From Erythrobacter oryzae (GTDB taxonomy: Bacteria > Pseudomonadota > Alphaproteobacteria > Sphingomonadales > Sphingomonadaceae): a stretch of DNA of 64,000 nucleotides. Below the pieces are notes generated by a model. It searched no databases and was not told the origin of the DNA. It saw only the letters and a program-made list of their open reading frames with translations. Each line of letters begins with the position of its first letter. Position 1 is the first letter of the stretch. A program made the translations under genes and the position numbers. Positions 26,486 through 35,196 of the stretch are shown here, piece by piece. Location of the stretch: positions 682,001-746,000 of the forward strand of contig NZ_JASCXI010000002.1 of NCBI RefSeq assembly GCF_030271515.1, given 5' to 3'.

Positions 26486-26642
26486 GCGTGCCCGCCTCCG
26501 CGGGCACGTCCTCGGGGCTGTTCTTTCGCTCCGCTGCGCTACGCTACAGGCCCCTGCGGGCGGCCGTTCGGCCTTGCGGCGCGTGCCGCGCCGATACTTG
26601 TGCCAACCGATCCCTTATCGTCACCCCGGACTTGATCCGGGG
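26486..26642. repeat. Two repeats in the def-rmuC spacer (family C copy 1 and family A copy 3)
   Basis: A 30-bp block at 26486-26515 containing GCGTGCCCGCCTCCGCGGGC recurs at 44086-44115 and, inverted and degenerate, near 44276-44330. After it, at 26624-26642, lies a palindrome with arms CCCCGGA/TCCGGGG around CTTGA, the same unit as in the serC-serA and serA-hisZ gaps. No gene is seen in 26481-26715. Confidence 0.65.
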
Positions 26643-26715
26643 CTTGGCTTTCTTTCTTGTTGGAAAGCGCGACGCAGGCCTAGCGTTCCCCATTCGTTCC
26701 GTGTAGGCATGCCGC

Positions 26716-28146
26716 ATGGACCCCGCGATTCTCTCGATCATTGCCCTGCTTGCCGGCGCCGCGCTCGGCTGGTTTCTCGCCTCGCGCCCGCTGGCGGATC
26801 TGCGCGCGCGGCTGGACGAGGCCGAGCGCGCGGGCAGCGAGCGCGAAGGCGAATTCAAGCGCGCCATTGCCGAACTGGGCGCAGCGCGGGTCGAGGTTGC
26901 GGCGCTGGGTGAACGCGCCGCCCGCGCCGACGCGCTGGCGCAGCAACTCGACGCCGCGCGCGAGGAGAACGCCCGCTTCCGTGCCGAGCGCGCAGCTTTC
27001 GAGGAACAGAAGCGCCTGCTCGAAGAATCGCGCACAAATCTGCTCAAGGAGTTCGAGAATACCGGCGCGGCGGTGCTGAACCGCGCGCAGGAAGCCTTCC
27101 TGAAACGCGCCGAGGAACGCCTCGGCCACTCCGAAAAGGCGAGCGAGGAGAAGCTGAAGGCCCTGCTCTCGCCGGTGGGCGAGAAGCTGGCGAATTACGA
27201 GCGGCAGGTCGCCGATCTCGAGGCCAAGCGGACCGATGCCTTCGGGCAGCTGGCGGGCCTGATCCAGTCGATGAAGGAAGGCCAGGAACAGGTGCGGCGC
27301 GAGGCGCAGCGGCTCGGCAATTCGCTCACCAACGCCCCCAAGGCGCGCGGGCGCTGGGGGGAGCGGGCCTTGCAGAACCTGCTCGAACAATGCGGCCTCG
27401 CCCAGCACACCGATTTCGTGATGGAGCACTCGATCGACACCGAGGACGGCCGCCTGCGCCCCGATGCGATCGTGCGCATTCCGGGCGGCAAGGTGCTGGT
27501 GATCGATTCGAAGGTGTCGCTCAACGCCTATCAGGAAGCCTTCGAGGCCACCGATGACGAGGCCCGCGCGCGGGCGCTGGCCGATCACGTCCGCTCGATG
27601 CGCAACCACGTGCAGACGCTCGGCGCGAAGAGCTACCAGTCGCAGTTCGAGGACGCGCCCGATTACGTGGTGATGTTCGTGCCGGGCGAGCATTTCGTCG
27701 CCGCCGCGCTCGAGGCCGATCCGGACCTCTGGAACTTCGCCTTCGACAAGCGCGTGCTGCTGGCCACACCGACCAACCTCGTCGCCATTGCGCGCACCGT
27801 TGCGCAGGTCTGGCGGCAGGATGGGCTGGCGAAAGAGGCGCAGGAAATCGGCCGGATGGGTGCCGAGTTGTATGACCGCCTCGCCACTGCTGCCGAGCAT
27901 CTGAAGCGCGTCGGCGGCGGGCTGGAGAGCGCGGTCAACAATTACAACAAGTTCGTCGGCTCTTTCGAGCGCAACGTCCTGTCCTCGGGGCGGCGGCTGG
28001 CAGAAAAGGGCGTCGAGATCGGCAAGCGCGAGATCGACGAGGTGCCGCTGGTCGCGAGCGCGCCGCGCTACAATGCCGAGGATGTTGCAGCGCTCCAAGC
28101 GCCTGATATGGATGGCGAAAGCGAGAAGCGCGACGCAGCGGAGTAG
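26716..28146 (+). CDS. rmuC: DNA recombination protein RmuC
   Basis: Limits recombination between inverted repeats and has a PD-(D/E)XK-related fold. 476 residues. An N-terminal membrane segment (ILSIIALLAGAALGWFLAS) is followed by a coiled coil of roughly 170 residues and the RmuC core starting at ARGRWGERALQNLLEQCGL. HTDFVMEHSIDTEDGRLRPD and VLVIDSKVSLNAYQEAFEA hold conserved acidic and lysine residues. The DUF3291 gene starts 5 bp after its stop. Confidence 0.93.
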   Translation: MDPAILSIIALLAGAALGWFLASRPLADLRARLDEAERAGSEREGEFKRAIAELGAARVEVAALGERAARADALAQQLDAAREENARFRAERAAFEEQKRLLEESRTNLLKEFENTGAAVLNRAQEAFLKRAEERLGHSEKASEEKLKALLSPVGEKLANYERQVADLEAKRTDAFGQLAGLIQSMKEGQEQVRREAQRLGNSLTNAPKARGRWGERALQNLLEQCGLAQHTDFVMEHSIDTEDGRLRPDAIVRIPGGKVLVIDSKVSLNAYQEAFEATDDEARARALADHVRSMRNHVQTLGAKSYQSQFEDAPDYVVMFVPGEHFVAAALEADPDLWNFAFDKRVLLATPTNLVAIARTVAQVWRQDGLAKEAQEIGRMGAELYDRLATAAEHLKRVGGGLESAVNNYNKFVGSFERNVLSSGRRLAEKGVEIGKREIDEVPLVASAPRYNAEDVAALQAPDMDGESEKRDAAE

Positions 28147-28151
28147 GGCGA

Positions 28152-28667
28152 ATGGATAGCGGGGCACAGGGCTGGCAGCTGGCGCAGATCAACATCGGCA
28201 AGCTGCTCGCACCCGAGGGTGATCCCCGCGTTCAGCCCTTCTTCGACGCGCTCGAGAAGATCAACGCCATCGCCGATGCCTCGCCCGGCTTCGTCTGGCG
28301 GCTGCAAACCGAAAGCGGCAATGCCACCGATCTCGAGGTTGCCCCGGACCCGTTGCTGATCGTCAACATGTCGGTGTGGCAAGACGCCGAGAGCCTGTTC
28401 GATTTCGTCTACCGCTCGGGCCACACGCCGGAAATGGCGCGGCGGCGCGAATATTTCCACCGCTTCGAGGGGGCCTATCAGGCCCTGTGGTGGGTTCCCG
28501 AAGGCCACCGGCCGAGCATCGACGAGGGCCTCTCGCGCCTGTGGATGCTCGACCGCTACGGCCCGACCCCGCAGAGCTTCACCTTCAAGGCACGCTTCCC
28601 GCGCCCGGGCGAGGAGACGCCGCCGGTCGACATGAAGCCCGATCCCTGGTGCATCGGCAACGCGTGA
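28152..28667 (+). CDS. DUF3291 domain protein
   Basis: 171 residues forming the whole DUF3291 domain, an alpha-beta fold resembling dimeric antibiotic-monooxygenase barrels. Conserved parts are QLAQINIGKLLAPEGDP near the start, SPGFVWRLQTESGNA, NMSVWQDAESLFDFVYRSGH and WWVPEGHRPSIDEG. The function is unknown. It starts 5 bp after rmuC and is probably in the same transcript. Confidence 0.85.
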   Translation: MDSGAQGWQLAQINIGKLLAPEGDPRVQPFFDALEKINAIADASPGFVWRLQTESGNATDLEVAPDPLLIVNMSVWQDAESLFDFVYRSGHTPEMARRREYFHRFEGAYQALWWVPEGHRPSIDEGLSRLWMLDRYGPTPQSFTFKARFPRPGEETPPVDMKPDPWCIGNA

Positions 28668-28765
28668 AGCCTGCGTCGCCGCAGCCGGTCCCAACACGGG
28701 TTAGGGGAATTGGCGCGAAGTTCCTCTCTGGTCGGCGCGACACGGGCGAAACGGTGAGGCAGACA

Positions 28766-29497
28766 ATGAAGCGGGAACTCGCGATAGCGGCGCTGATGGC
28801 GACGGGCTTTCTGGCAGGCTGTGAGCCGCCGTCGGCGCCGGACGCGGCGTCCTCCGCCACGCCGGGCTCGAGCGAAACGGTTGCCCCTGCCACACCGGCC
28901 AACGGCGCGCCGATGCTCGACGCGGCAAGCTATCCCCCGCGCGACGATTGCGGCGCCCTGCCGGGCTGGCCCGCGTTCCGGACGCAGCTCGACAAGGCCG
29001 TCGCCGCGCGCGACGCCGATGCGCTTGCGGCGATCACCGATCCTGACGTCCGGCTCGATTTCGGCGGCGGGGCGGGCACCAAGGAATTGCGCCAGCGGCT
29101 GGTCGACCCTGACTACCGGCTGTGGGACGAACTCGCCGCCATCCTGCCGCTCGGCTGCGGCCCGCAGGACGGCGGCGGCGCGGCGATGCCGTGGATCTTC
29201 GCGAACAGCCCGGCGGACGCCGACCCGTTCAACGCCATGCTGGTCCTCGGCCCGGCGGTTGCGGTCCGGGCCGAGCCCGACGCCGCGGCACCCGCCACGG
29301 CGCGGCTGAACTGGGCCATCGTCGATCTGGCGCAAGGTTACGAGGGGCCGGACAAGCCGTTCGCGGCGGTCATCCTGCCCGGCGGCGGCAAGGGCTATGT
29401 CGAGACCGCCAGGCTGCGCAGCCTCGTCGATTACCGCCTGCTCGCCACGCGCACGCCACAGGGCTGGCGGATCACTGCGCTGATCGCGGGTGACTAG
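28766..29497 (+). CDS. Lipoprotein with SH3-like C-terminal part
   Basis: 243 residues. The lipobox FLAGC follows a 16-residue signal peptide. A disordered Ala/Pro/Ser linker (about 20-50) precedes a domain of about 190 residues with AVRAEPDAAAPATARLNW and KGYVETARLRSLVDYR near the C-terminus. These resemble bacterial SH3 (SH3b) repeats used for peptidoglycan binding. No catalytic motif is seen. GAGG lies 7-8 bp before the ATG at 28766. Its TAG stop shares the bases CTAG with the convergent rRNA-methylase gene. Confidence 0.75.
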   Translation: MKRELAIAALMATGFLAGCEPPSAPDAASSATPGSSETVAPATPANGAPMLDAASYPPRDDCGALPGWPAFRTQLDKAVAARDADALAAITDPDVRLDFGGGAGTKELRQRLVDPDYRLWDELAAILPLGCGPQDGGGAAMPWIFANSPADADPFNAMLVLGPAVAVRAEPDAAAPATARLNWAIVDLAQGYEGPDKPFAAVILPGGGKGYVETARLRSLVDYRLLATRTPQGWRITALIAGD

Positions 29498-30291
29498 TCG
29501 CCGAGCGCCGCGAGCACCTCATAGGCCAGAACCGCTCCGGCGACGGCGGCGTTCAGGGAATCCGCGCGGCCCTTCATCGGCATGGTGACGCGCAGGTCGC
29601 AGGCCAGCTCGTAATCCTCGGGCAGGCCCTGCGATTCGTTGCCGACGAGGATGAAGCATGGCGCCGCATAGGCCGCGCCGCGATACGGCACGGCGTCGCG
29701 CAGCGAGGCGGCGACCAGCTGGCCGTCTCCCGCCCGCAGCCATCCCAGAAAATCCTCCCACCGCGCCTGCGCCAGGCCGACGGTGAACACCGCGCCCATG
29801 CTCGCGCGGACGGCTTCGGCGCTGAAGGGGTCGGCGCAGTCGTCGATCAGGATCAGCCCGCCCGCGCCAACCGCGTCGCAGGTGCGCAGCATAGTGCCGA
29901 GGTTGCCGGGATCGCGCAAAGCCTGCGCGGCGAGCCAGATCGGCGCGGCGCTGCGGTCGAGTGCGGCCAGCCTCGTGTCCCACTCGTCGAACACCCCGGC
30001 GACCGCTTGCGCGTTCTCCTTGCCGGTGATCTTCGAGAGGATGTCGGGCGTGGTCGCGATCACGTCGCCGCCGGCCGCCACGACCTCGGCCTCGAGCCGT
30101 TCGAGCAAGGGATGCTCGCGGCCCTCGGCCATCACCAGTGTCTGCGGCAGTCGGCCCGAGGCGCGCGCGTCCTCGAGCAGGCGCAGGCCCTCGACCAGAA
30201 ACTGCCCCGCGCGCTTGCGGTGCTTCTTGTCGCGCAGGGAGCGCAGGTATTTGACCGTCGGATTGGAAAAGCCGGTGATGTGCTTGCGCAT
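29494..30291 (-). CDS. TrmH/SpoU-family RNA 2'-O-methyltransferase
   Basis: 265 residues. An N-terminal substrate-binding domain (SNPTVKYLRSLRDKKHRKRAGQFLVEG) is followed by the knotted SPOUT domain. The motifs are DPGNLGTMLRTCDAVGAGGLILID (motif 1), CFILVGNESQGLPEDY (motif 2) and [23 protein letters not shown] (motif 3). It likely methylates a 23S rRNA or tRNA ribose; the exact site cannot be read from sequence. It lies downstream of ptsH with 20 bp between, in the same direction. Confidence 0.88.
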   Translation of the reverse strand: MRKHITGFSNPTVKYLRSLRDKKHRKRAGQFLVEGLRLLEDARASGRLPQTLVMAEGREHPLLERLEAEVVAAGGDVIATTPDILSKITGKENAQAVAGVFDEWDTRLAALDRSAAPIWLAAQALRDPGNLGTMLRTCDAVGAGGLILIDDCADPFSAEAVRASMGAVFTVGLAQARWEDFLGWLRAGDGQLVAASLRDAVPYRGAAYAAPCFILVGNESQGLPEDYELACDLRVTMPMKGRADSLNAAVAGAVLAYEVLAALGD

Positions 30292-30311
30292 GGGCGTCAG
30301 GGCCGCCGCCC

Positions 30312-30590
30312 CTAGTCCTCGCCGAAGCCGTCGGCGATCAGCGCGATGAGATCGGCGAGCACGGCGTCCGCGCCGTCCCCCTCGACCGCCACCTCGACCG
30401 TGTCACCCTTCGCCGCGCCGAGCATCATCAGCCCGAGGATCGAGCCGCCCGCCGCGCTGTGCGGGGGCTTGCTCACGGTCACCTTGACCCCCTCGGGCAG
30501 CGCGCTGACCGCGCCGACGAACTTCGCGCTCGCCCGCGCGTGCAGCCCGCGGCGGTTGACGATGGTGACGCTCTGCCTTGCTTCCCCCAC
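30312..30590 (-). CDS. HPr-family phosphocarrier
   Basis: 92 residues. His17 in NRRGLHARAS is the site phosphorylated by enzyme I. Ser50 in AAGGSILGLMML is the regulatory serine used by HPr kinase. This HPr pairs with the HprK, EIIA-Man and RapZ genes just upstream, as in the alphaproteobacterial nitrogen-type PTS, which regulates rather than transports sugars. Enzyme I is not in the window. GTG start at 30590, 12 bp after the EIIA stop. Confidence 0.93.
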   Translation of the reverse strand: MGEARQSVTIVNRRGLHARASAKFVGAVSALPEGVKVTVSKPPHSAAGGSILGLMMLGAAKGDTVEVAVEGDGADAVLADLIALIADGFGED

Positions 30591-30602
30591 GCGCCTTGCC
30601 CC

Positions 30603-31031
30603 CTAGGCCTTGGCCCGCGCCGGGGGAGCGGCGTCCGCGCCCAGCAATTCGCTGGCGATGGTGATGTAGTTGCGCCCGGCGGTCTGCGCGGCGTGGACCG
30701 CGGCGGTGACGTCCATCGCCTTCCTCGCCCCGGCGAGGCGGATCAGCATGGGGAGGTTGATCCCGGCGATCACCTCGACATGCCCCGCATCCAGCAGCGA
30801 GATCGCGAGGTTCGAGGGGGTGCCGCCGAACAGGTCGGTGAGGATGATCACGCCCTTGCCGGTGTTGACGCGCGCAATCGCATCGGCGATGTCGGCGCGG
30901 CGCTGCTCCATGTCGTCATTGGGGCCGATGCAGACCGTCACGATCGCGTCCTGCGGGCCGACGACGTGCTCCATCGCCTCGACGAATTGGTCCGCGAGGC
31001 GGCCGTGGGTTACCAGGATCAAGCCGATCAT
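30603..31031 (-). CDS. PTS EIIA component, mannose family
   Basis: 142 residues. His9 in LILVTHGRLADQF is the phosphorylation site of the EIIA-Man fold. ILTDLFGGTPSNLAISLL is the conserved loop. No EIIB/C genes are near, so this is a regulatory EIIA, as in other Alphaproteobacteria. It lies between rapZ (107 bp upstream) and HPr (12 bp downstream). A weak promoter, TTGTCG with 17-bp spacer and TAAGGC, lies in the 31032-31137 gap on the minus strand. Confidence 0.9.
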   Translation of the reverse strand: MIGLILVTHGRLADQFVEAMEHVVGPQDAIVTVCIGPNDDMEQRRADIADAIARVNTGKGVIILTDLFGGTPSNLAISLLDAGHVEVIAGINLPMLIRLAGARKAMDVTAAVHAAQTAGRNYITIASELLGADAAPPARAKA

Positions 31032-31137
31032 GTGCGAAAATGGGTCCGTTAACTGCCCGCCCGTCGGAGGGCCTTACGCGTTTCTACCTTAACCGACAAT
31101 GTGTGTTGCACTGCGGCGTAAAATTCATGGGCGACCT

Positions 31138-32061
31138 CTAGCGGCGATCGCCTTCGATGGCGTCGGCCGCGCGCGACCCGAGGTTGCGGTGGCGGACAGT
31201 GGGCGAAAATCCCTCGCCGCGCAAGGCCTCGGCCATGGACTCGGCGGTGTAGACCGAGCGGTGTCTCCCGCCGGTACAGCCGAAGGCGATGTGGACATAG
31301 GGTTTGCCTTGCGCGGCGTAGCGCGGGAGCAGCAACAGGAGGAGGTCGCGAATCCGGGCGAAGGCCTCGGCGAAGGCGGGGTCTTTCTCGATGTGCTCGC
31401 CCACCGCCGCGTCCTGCCCGGTCTGCTCCTTCAGTCCCGGCACCCAGTGCGGATTGTCGAGGAAGCGCATGTCGAACACGAGGTCGGCGAGCGGCGGCAT
31501 CCCGCGCGCGAAGCCGAAGCTCGAGATGGTGAGGGTGAGCGCGGCCCCGGCCTCGGGGGGCGCGAAGAGCTCGCGGATCTTGCCCTGCAGATCGTTGCTG
31601 GTCATCGCCGTGGTGTCGATCAGCACCTCGGCCCAGCGGCGCAGCGGCTCGAGCAGCTCGCGCTCGGCGGCAATGCCATCCTGGACTGGGCGGCCATCGG
31701 CCATCGGGTGGCGGCGGCGGGTTTCGTTGAAGCGGCGTTCCAGCTCGCCGCCGGCGCAGTCGAGGAACAGCGAGGTGAGCGCGAGGTCGGGGCGTGCGCT
31801 GAGGTCCTTCACCAGCGCGATGATGTCGGCCGGGACGAAGCCGCGGGTGCGCGAATCGAAGCCGATCGCGAGCGGCGCGGAGGTCTCGTCGGCCATGGTG
31901 ACCAGCCGCTTGAGCATGCGGACGGGGAAGTTGTCGATGGTCTCCCAGCCGAGGTCTTCGAGCACGGCGAGCGCTGTCGACTTGCCCGCGCCTGCCAGGC
32001 CGGTGACCAGCAGCAGCTGGCGCGTGGCGGGGGGCGGCGGAGGGGCGTCGGCGGCGGTCAT
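31138..32061 (-). CDS. rapZ: RNase adapter protein RapZ
   Basis: A nucleotide-binding protein that in E. coli delivers GlmZ small RNA to RNase E. 307 residues. Walker A is VTGLAGAGKSTALA; Walker B-like FLDCAGGELERRF; the C-terminal domain has GCTGGRHRSVYTAE, the conserved phosphate/sugar-ligand site. Its start overlaps the hprK stop by 4 bp (ATGA). In Alphaproteobacteria the role is not established, but the fixed link to hprK suggests PTS-dependent control of envelope precursor synthesis. Confidence 0.93.
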   Translation of the reverse strand: MTAADAPPPPPATRQLLLVTGLAGAGKSTALAVLEDLGWETIDNFPVRMLKRLVTMADETSAPLAIGFDSRTRGFVPADIIALVKDLSARPDLALTSLFLDCAGGELERRFNETRRRHPMADGRPVQDGIAAERELLEPLRRWAEVLIDTTAMTSNDLQGKIRELFAPPEAGAALTLTISSFGFARGMPPLADLVFDMRFLDNPHWVPGLKEQTGQDAAVGEHIEKDPAFAEAFARIRDLLLLLLPRYAAQGKPYVHIAFGCTGGRHRSVYTAESMAEALRGEGFSPTVRHRNLGSRAADAIEGDRR

Positions 32062-32534
32062 GGCGCTCTATCTGGCGTTTGCGCCGCGCAAAGGGAAGAT
32101 GCCGCGAATACGAGGCCGTGCATCCTGAGCGCCCATTCGGCGCGCGCGGCGGGGGCGTTGGGGCCGGGATCGAAGGCGAGCACCGGCACCGGGACCCCGG
32201 CGATGTTCCTTGTGAGCACGGGCGCTTCGGGCAGGCGCGCAGGCGGCGGGCCGCCGAGCGTGAGGATAAGCGCGACCGGGGCGGGCGGGGCGACGTCGAG
32301 GCGCGCAAGGCCCACGCCGCGCACTTCGATCAGCCCGGCGATATTGGGCGGCGGGGAGGCGATCAGCAGTCCCTCTGAGGGCGTCAATGTCACCGCATCA
32401 TCGCCGATCAGCCCCGCGCCGCGATCGATCAGCGCGAGGGCGAGGCTTGACTTGCCGCTCCCGGGCGGGCCCTCGATCAGCAGCGCGCGTCCGCCGATCG
32501 CCACGGCGCTCGCCTGCATCACCAGACCGCTCAC
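32058..32534 (-). CDS. HPr kinase/phosphorylase, C-terminal-domain form
   Basis: 158 residues, the short alphaproteobacterial form that lacks the N-terminal domain of the Gram-positive enzyme. Walker A is LIEGPPGSGKSSLALALID; GLIGDDAVTL follows. RGVGLARLD is similar to the K3 HprK signature, though shortened. It phosphorylates HPr on Ser50. The GTG at 32534 overlaps the chvG stop (GTGA); an internal ATG at 32519 is possible. Its stop overlaps the rapZ start (ATGA). Confidence 0.85.
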   Translation of the reverse strand: MSGLVMQASAVAIGGRALLIEGPPGSGKSSLALALIDRGAGLIGDDAVTLTPSEGLLIASPPPNIAGLIEVRGVGLARLDVAPPAPVALILTLGGPPPARLPEAPVLTRNIAGVPVPVLAFDPGPNAPAARAEWALRMHGLVFAASSLCAAQTPDRAP

Positions 32535-34099
32535 GGCGCCCCGGGCAGCGTCAGGCGCAGGCACGCGCCGCTCGCCCCGTCGACCCGCGCGTCGGCGATC
32601 AGCGAGCCGTCATGCGCCTCGGCAATCGCGCGGCCGATGGCAAGGCCGAGGCCGGAATGGTTGCCGAAGCTCTCGCTCTCGGGCCGGTCGGAATGGAAGC
32701 GGCGGAACACTGCCTCGCGCGCTTCGGCGGGGATGCCGGGGCCCTCGTCGGTGACTTCGGTGACGACCATGCGGCCCGCAGGGCGCAGGGTGACGCGCAC
32801 CGTGCCGCCCTCGGGCGAGAAGGACACGGCGTTGTCGATCAGGTTTTCCGCGACGCGTTCGAGCTGGGTCGGCACGCCCATCACCCGCAGCTTGCCGCCC
32901 GGCGGCACCCGCGCGTCGAGTTCGAGCTTGCGTCCGCCGTTCATGCCCCGGTTCTCGCGGCTGGCGATGAGGTTGGCGAAGAGTTCGGTGAGGTCGACGC
33001 GCTCGAGGGTCGCGCGGCTGATCTCGGCATCGACGCGGCTGGCGGCGGAGATTTCGGTGACGAGGCGGTCGATCCGGCGCACATCATGCGCGGCGATCTG
33101 GGTGAGCTCGGCGCGCAGGGCGGGGTCGTCGACGCGGGGGAGCGTGTCGATGGCATTGCGCAGGGAAGCGAGCGGGTTCTTGATCTCGTGGGCGACATCC
33201 GCCGCGAAGCTGTCGACCGCGTCGATCCGGCCGCGTAGGGCGGTCGTCATGTCCGAGACCGCGCGGGCGAGCAGGCCGATCTCGTCGCTCCGCTGGGGCA
33301 GGCGCGGCACTTCAACCTCGCGGTCGCGGCCCTGCTTCACGCGCACGGCGGCGCGCGCCAGCAGGCGCAGGGGCGTGACGATGGTGCGCGCGAGGAACAG
33401 CGAGAGCGTCGCCGAGGCCGCCATCACCAGCAGCATCGCGAGGAACAGCGTGGTGCGCGCCGCGCGCACGCTTTCGGTGATGTCGACCGCGTTGCGCACG
33501 GTCAGCAGCGTCGCGCCCTGAAGGCCCACCGGCACCGCGGCGGTGATGACGGGGGTGCCGTCCTGCCAGTCGTAGAGCCTGACCTGTGACAGCCCCAGCT
33601 CGCGCGCGCGGGCGAGTTCGGGCCAGGCGTTGGCCTCCTGCGCATCGGGTTCGACATAGTCCTGCACGGGCTCTGCCGAGACGATGGTGTCGATGGTGCG
33701 ATCGAGCCAGACCGAGAAGCGCTGTTCCCAGTCGTCGTCGGAGGTGTCGTTGAAGCGGAAGGCGGGTTCGGCCAGCGCAAAGCTGTCGGCGGTGAGCTTG
33801 CCCTTGGCATCGAAGGTGCGCAGCCGCATGCGCTGTTCCTTGCCGATCTGCACCAGGAGCGCCTCCTGCCGCTCGCGCGTCGCGCCGGCCAGCGCCTCGG
33901 CGGTGATCTGGGCCTCGATCCGGGCGAGCTTGAAGCGCTCGTTGATCAGCTGGGTGCGGTAGCTGTCGAGATAGAAGAGCCCGCCGCCGAGGATCAGCAG
34001 GGGGAGGATGTTGACCGCGAGGATGCGCCCCGTCAGCGCGAAGCGGCCGGTGGCGCTCATCTGCTCGGCCCCGTTCCCGCCGCGCTTTTCGTCAGCCAT
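32531..34099 (-). CDS. chvG: Sensor histidine kinase ChvG
   Basis: 522 residues. Two membrane segments (about residues 22-44 and 215-237) enclose a periplasmic domain of about 170 residues. A HAMP ([21 protein letters not shown]), the dimer/phosphoacceptor helix [17 protein letters not shown], and an ATPase with [17 protein letters not shown] and [12 protein letters not shown] follow. ChvG senses acid and envelope stress in Rhizobiales. It overlaps the chvI end by 8 bp and the hprK start by GTGA; the start at 34099 (MADEKRGG) is set by this coupling. Confidence 0.93.
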   Translation of the reverse strand: MADEKRGGNGAEQMSATGRFALTGRILAVNILPLLILGGGLFYLDSYRTQLINERFKLARIEAQITAEALAGATRERQEALLVQIGKEQRMRLRTFDAKGKLTADSFALAEPAFRFNDTSDDDWEQRFSVWLDRTIDTIVSAEPVQDYVEPDAQEANAWPELARARELGLSQVRLYDWQDGTPVITAAVPVGLQGATLLTVRNAVDITESVRAARTTLFLAMLLVMAASATLSLFLARTIVTPLRLLARAAVRVKQGRDREVEVPRLPQRSDEIGLLARAVSDMTTALRGRIDAVDSFAADVAHEIKNPLASLRNAIDTLPRVDDPALRAELTQIAAHDVRRIDRLVTEISAASRVDAEISRATLERVDLTELFANLIASRENRGMNGGRKLELDARVPPGGKLRVMGVPTQLERVAENLIDNAVSFSPEGGTVRVTLRPAGRMVVTEVTDEGPGIPAEAREAVFRRFHSDRPESESFGNHSGLGLAIGRAIAEAHDGSLIADARVDGASGACLRLTLPGAP

Positions 34100-34868
34100 C
34101 GGTGAAGCTGTAGCCCGCGCCGTAGAGCGTATCGATCGCATCGAAGCTCTGGTCGACCGCCTTGAACTTGCGGCGCATCCGCTTGATGTGGCTGTCGACC
34201 GTGCGGTCGTCGACGAAGACGTCGTCGGGGTAGGCGGCGTCCATCAGTTGGTTGCGGCTCTTGATCACGCCGGGGCGGATGGCGAGCGCTTCGAGGATCA
34301 AGAATTCGGTGACGGTGAGGCTGACCGCCTGCCCGTCCCACATCACCTGATGGCGCGCCGGGTCCATGAACAGCCGGCCGCGGGTGAGGGTGGCAGGCGC
34401 GGGCTCGGGCGAGGCGGCCGGCGCAGTGTCGGTGCCAAGCGGCTCGGCGCGGCGCAGGATCGCGCGGATGCGGGCGATGAGGAGGCGCAAGCTGAAGGGC
34501 TTGGCGATGTAATCGTCCGCGCCCAGTTCGAGGCCCGCTTCCTCGTCGCTCTCGTCGTCCTTGCTGGTGAGGAAGATGACGGGGATGGCGGAATTCTCGC
34601 GCAGCCGACGCAGCAGCTCCATCCCGTCCATCTTGGGCATCTTGATGTCGAACACCGCAAGATCGGGCGGATTGTCGAGCAGCGCCTTCAGCGCGGTCTC
34701 GCCATCGGAATAGAGGCGGGTGGCAAAGCCCTCGGCCTGCAATGCGATCGAGACCGTGGTGAGGATGTTGCGATCATCGTCGACCAGCGCGATCTGGAGC
34801 TTGCGCGCCTCGCCGCCGCCCTCGGGAGGCGGGGCGTCGGTGGGGGCGGTGGTGCCCTCGCTCGCCAT
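34092..34868 (-). CDS. chvI: Response regulator ChvI (OmpR family)
   Basis: 258 residues. Receiver with acid pocket LVDDDRN, phospho-Asp74 in [12 protein letters not shown] and the switch Lys in DDYIAKPFS. The winged-helix OmpR-type domain has [19 protein letters not shown], and the recognition helix is in [17 protein letters not shown]. The start is placed at the ATG with GGAG 8 bp upstream (MASEGTTAP), not at 34913. It is divergent from pckA across a 328-bp spacer; ChvGI is a known regulator of envelope and metabolic genes. Confidence 0.93.
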   Translation of the reverse strand: MASEGTTAPTDAPPPEGGGEARKLQIALVDDDRNILTTVSIALQAEGFATRLYSDGETALKALLDNPPDLAVFDIKMPKMDGMELLRRLRENSAIPVIFLTSKDDESDEEAGLELGADDYIAKPFSLRLLIARIRAILRRAEPLGTDTAPAASPEPAPATLTRGRLFMDPARHQVMWDGQAVSLTVTEFLILEALAIRPGVIKSRNQLMDAAYPDDVFVDDRTVDSHIKRMRRKFKAVDQSFDAIDTLYGAGYSFTDG

Positions 34869-35196
34869 CAGGAGTGCTCCGCGCGCGTCTGCATGGCGCA
34901 TGGGTAGCGCCATCGCGGCCCGCCTGCAACGCCCCAGCGGGCGCGGGAAAGTGGCGCTTTGCCGCTTGTCACATTTGCTATGCCGCTGCCGGTTTGACGT
35001 TGGGGCAAGCGCGATTTAAGGCGCAGAACAGGGATCGGACAGGTTTGCACGACGGCTTTGCGCCCGGTGTTGCATACGTATGCGCAAGTGCTACGGGGTG
35101 TGATGCAAGCGCGAGGGGATTCGTTGGCGCGGATTGTCCAGTCCCGCTCGTGACCCATTCGCTGCTTCCCGATGCCTCTACGCCAGGAGACGTAAG
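34869..35196. promoter_or_regulatory. chvI-pckA divergent regulatory region with a perfect palindrome
   Basis: No gene is seen. A perfect 12-bp palindrome GCATACGTATGC lies at 35072-35083, a typical LacI/GalR or CRP-like operator shape. A weak promoter pair, TTGACG (34994-34999) and TTTAAG (35015-35020), lies upstream with a short 15-bp spacer. The pckA ribosome site AGGAGA is at 35185-35190. Confidence 0.5.

Noticed and set aside
31032..31137. TTAA pairs as a CtrA-binding site before EIIA
   Set aside because: The TTAA elements are far more than 7 bp apart, unlike TTAA-N7-TTAA.
31099..32754. A 551-codon open frame antisense to rapZ, hprK and chvG
   Set aside because: The opposite-strand genes have full motifs and overlaps; the long frame is a shadow caused by high GC.
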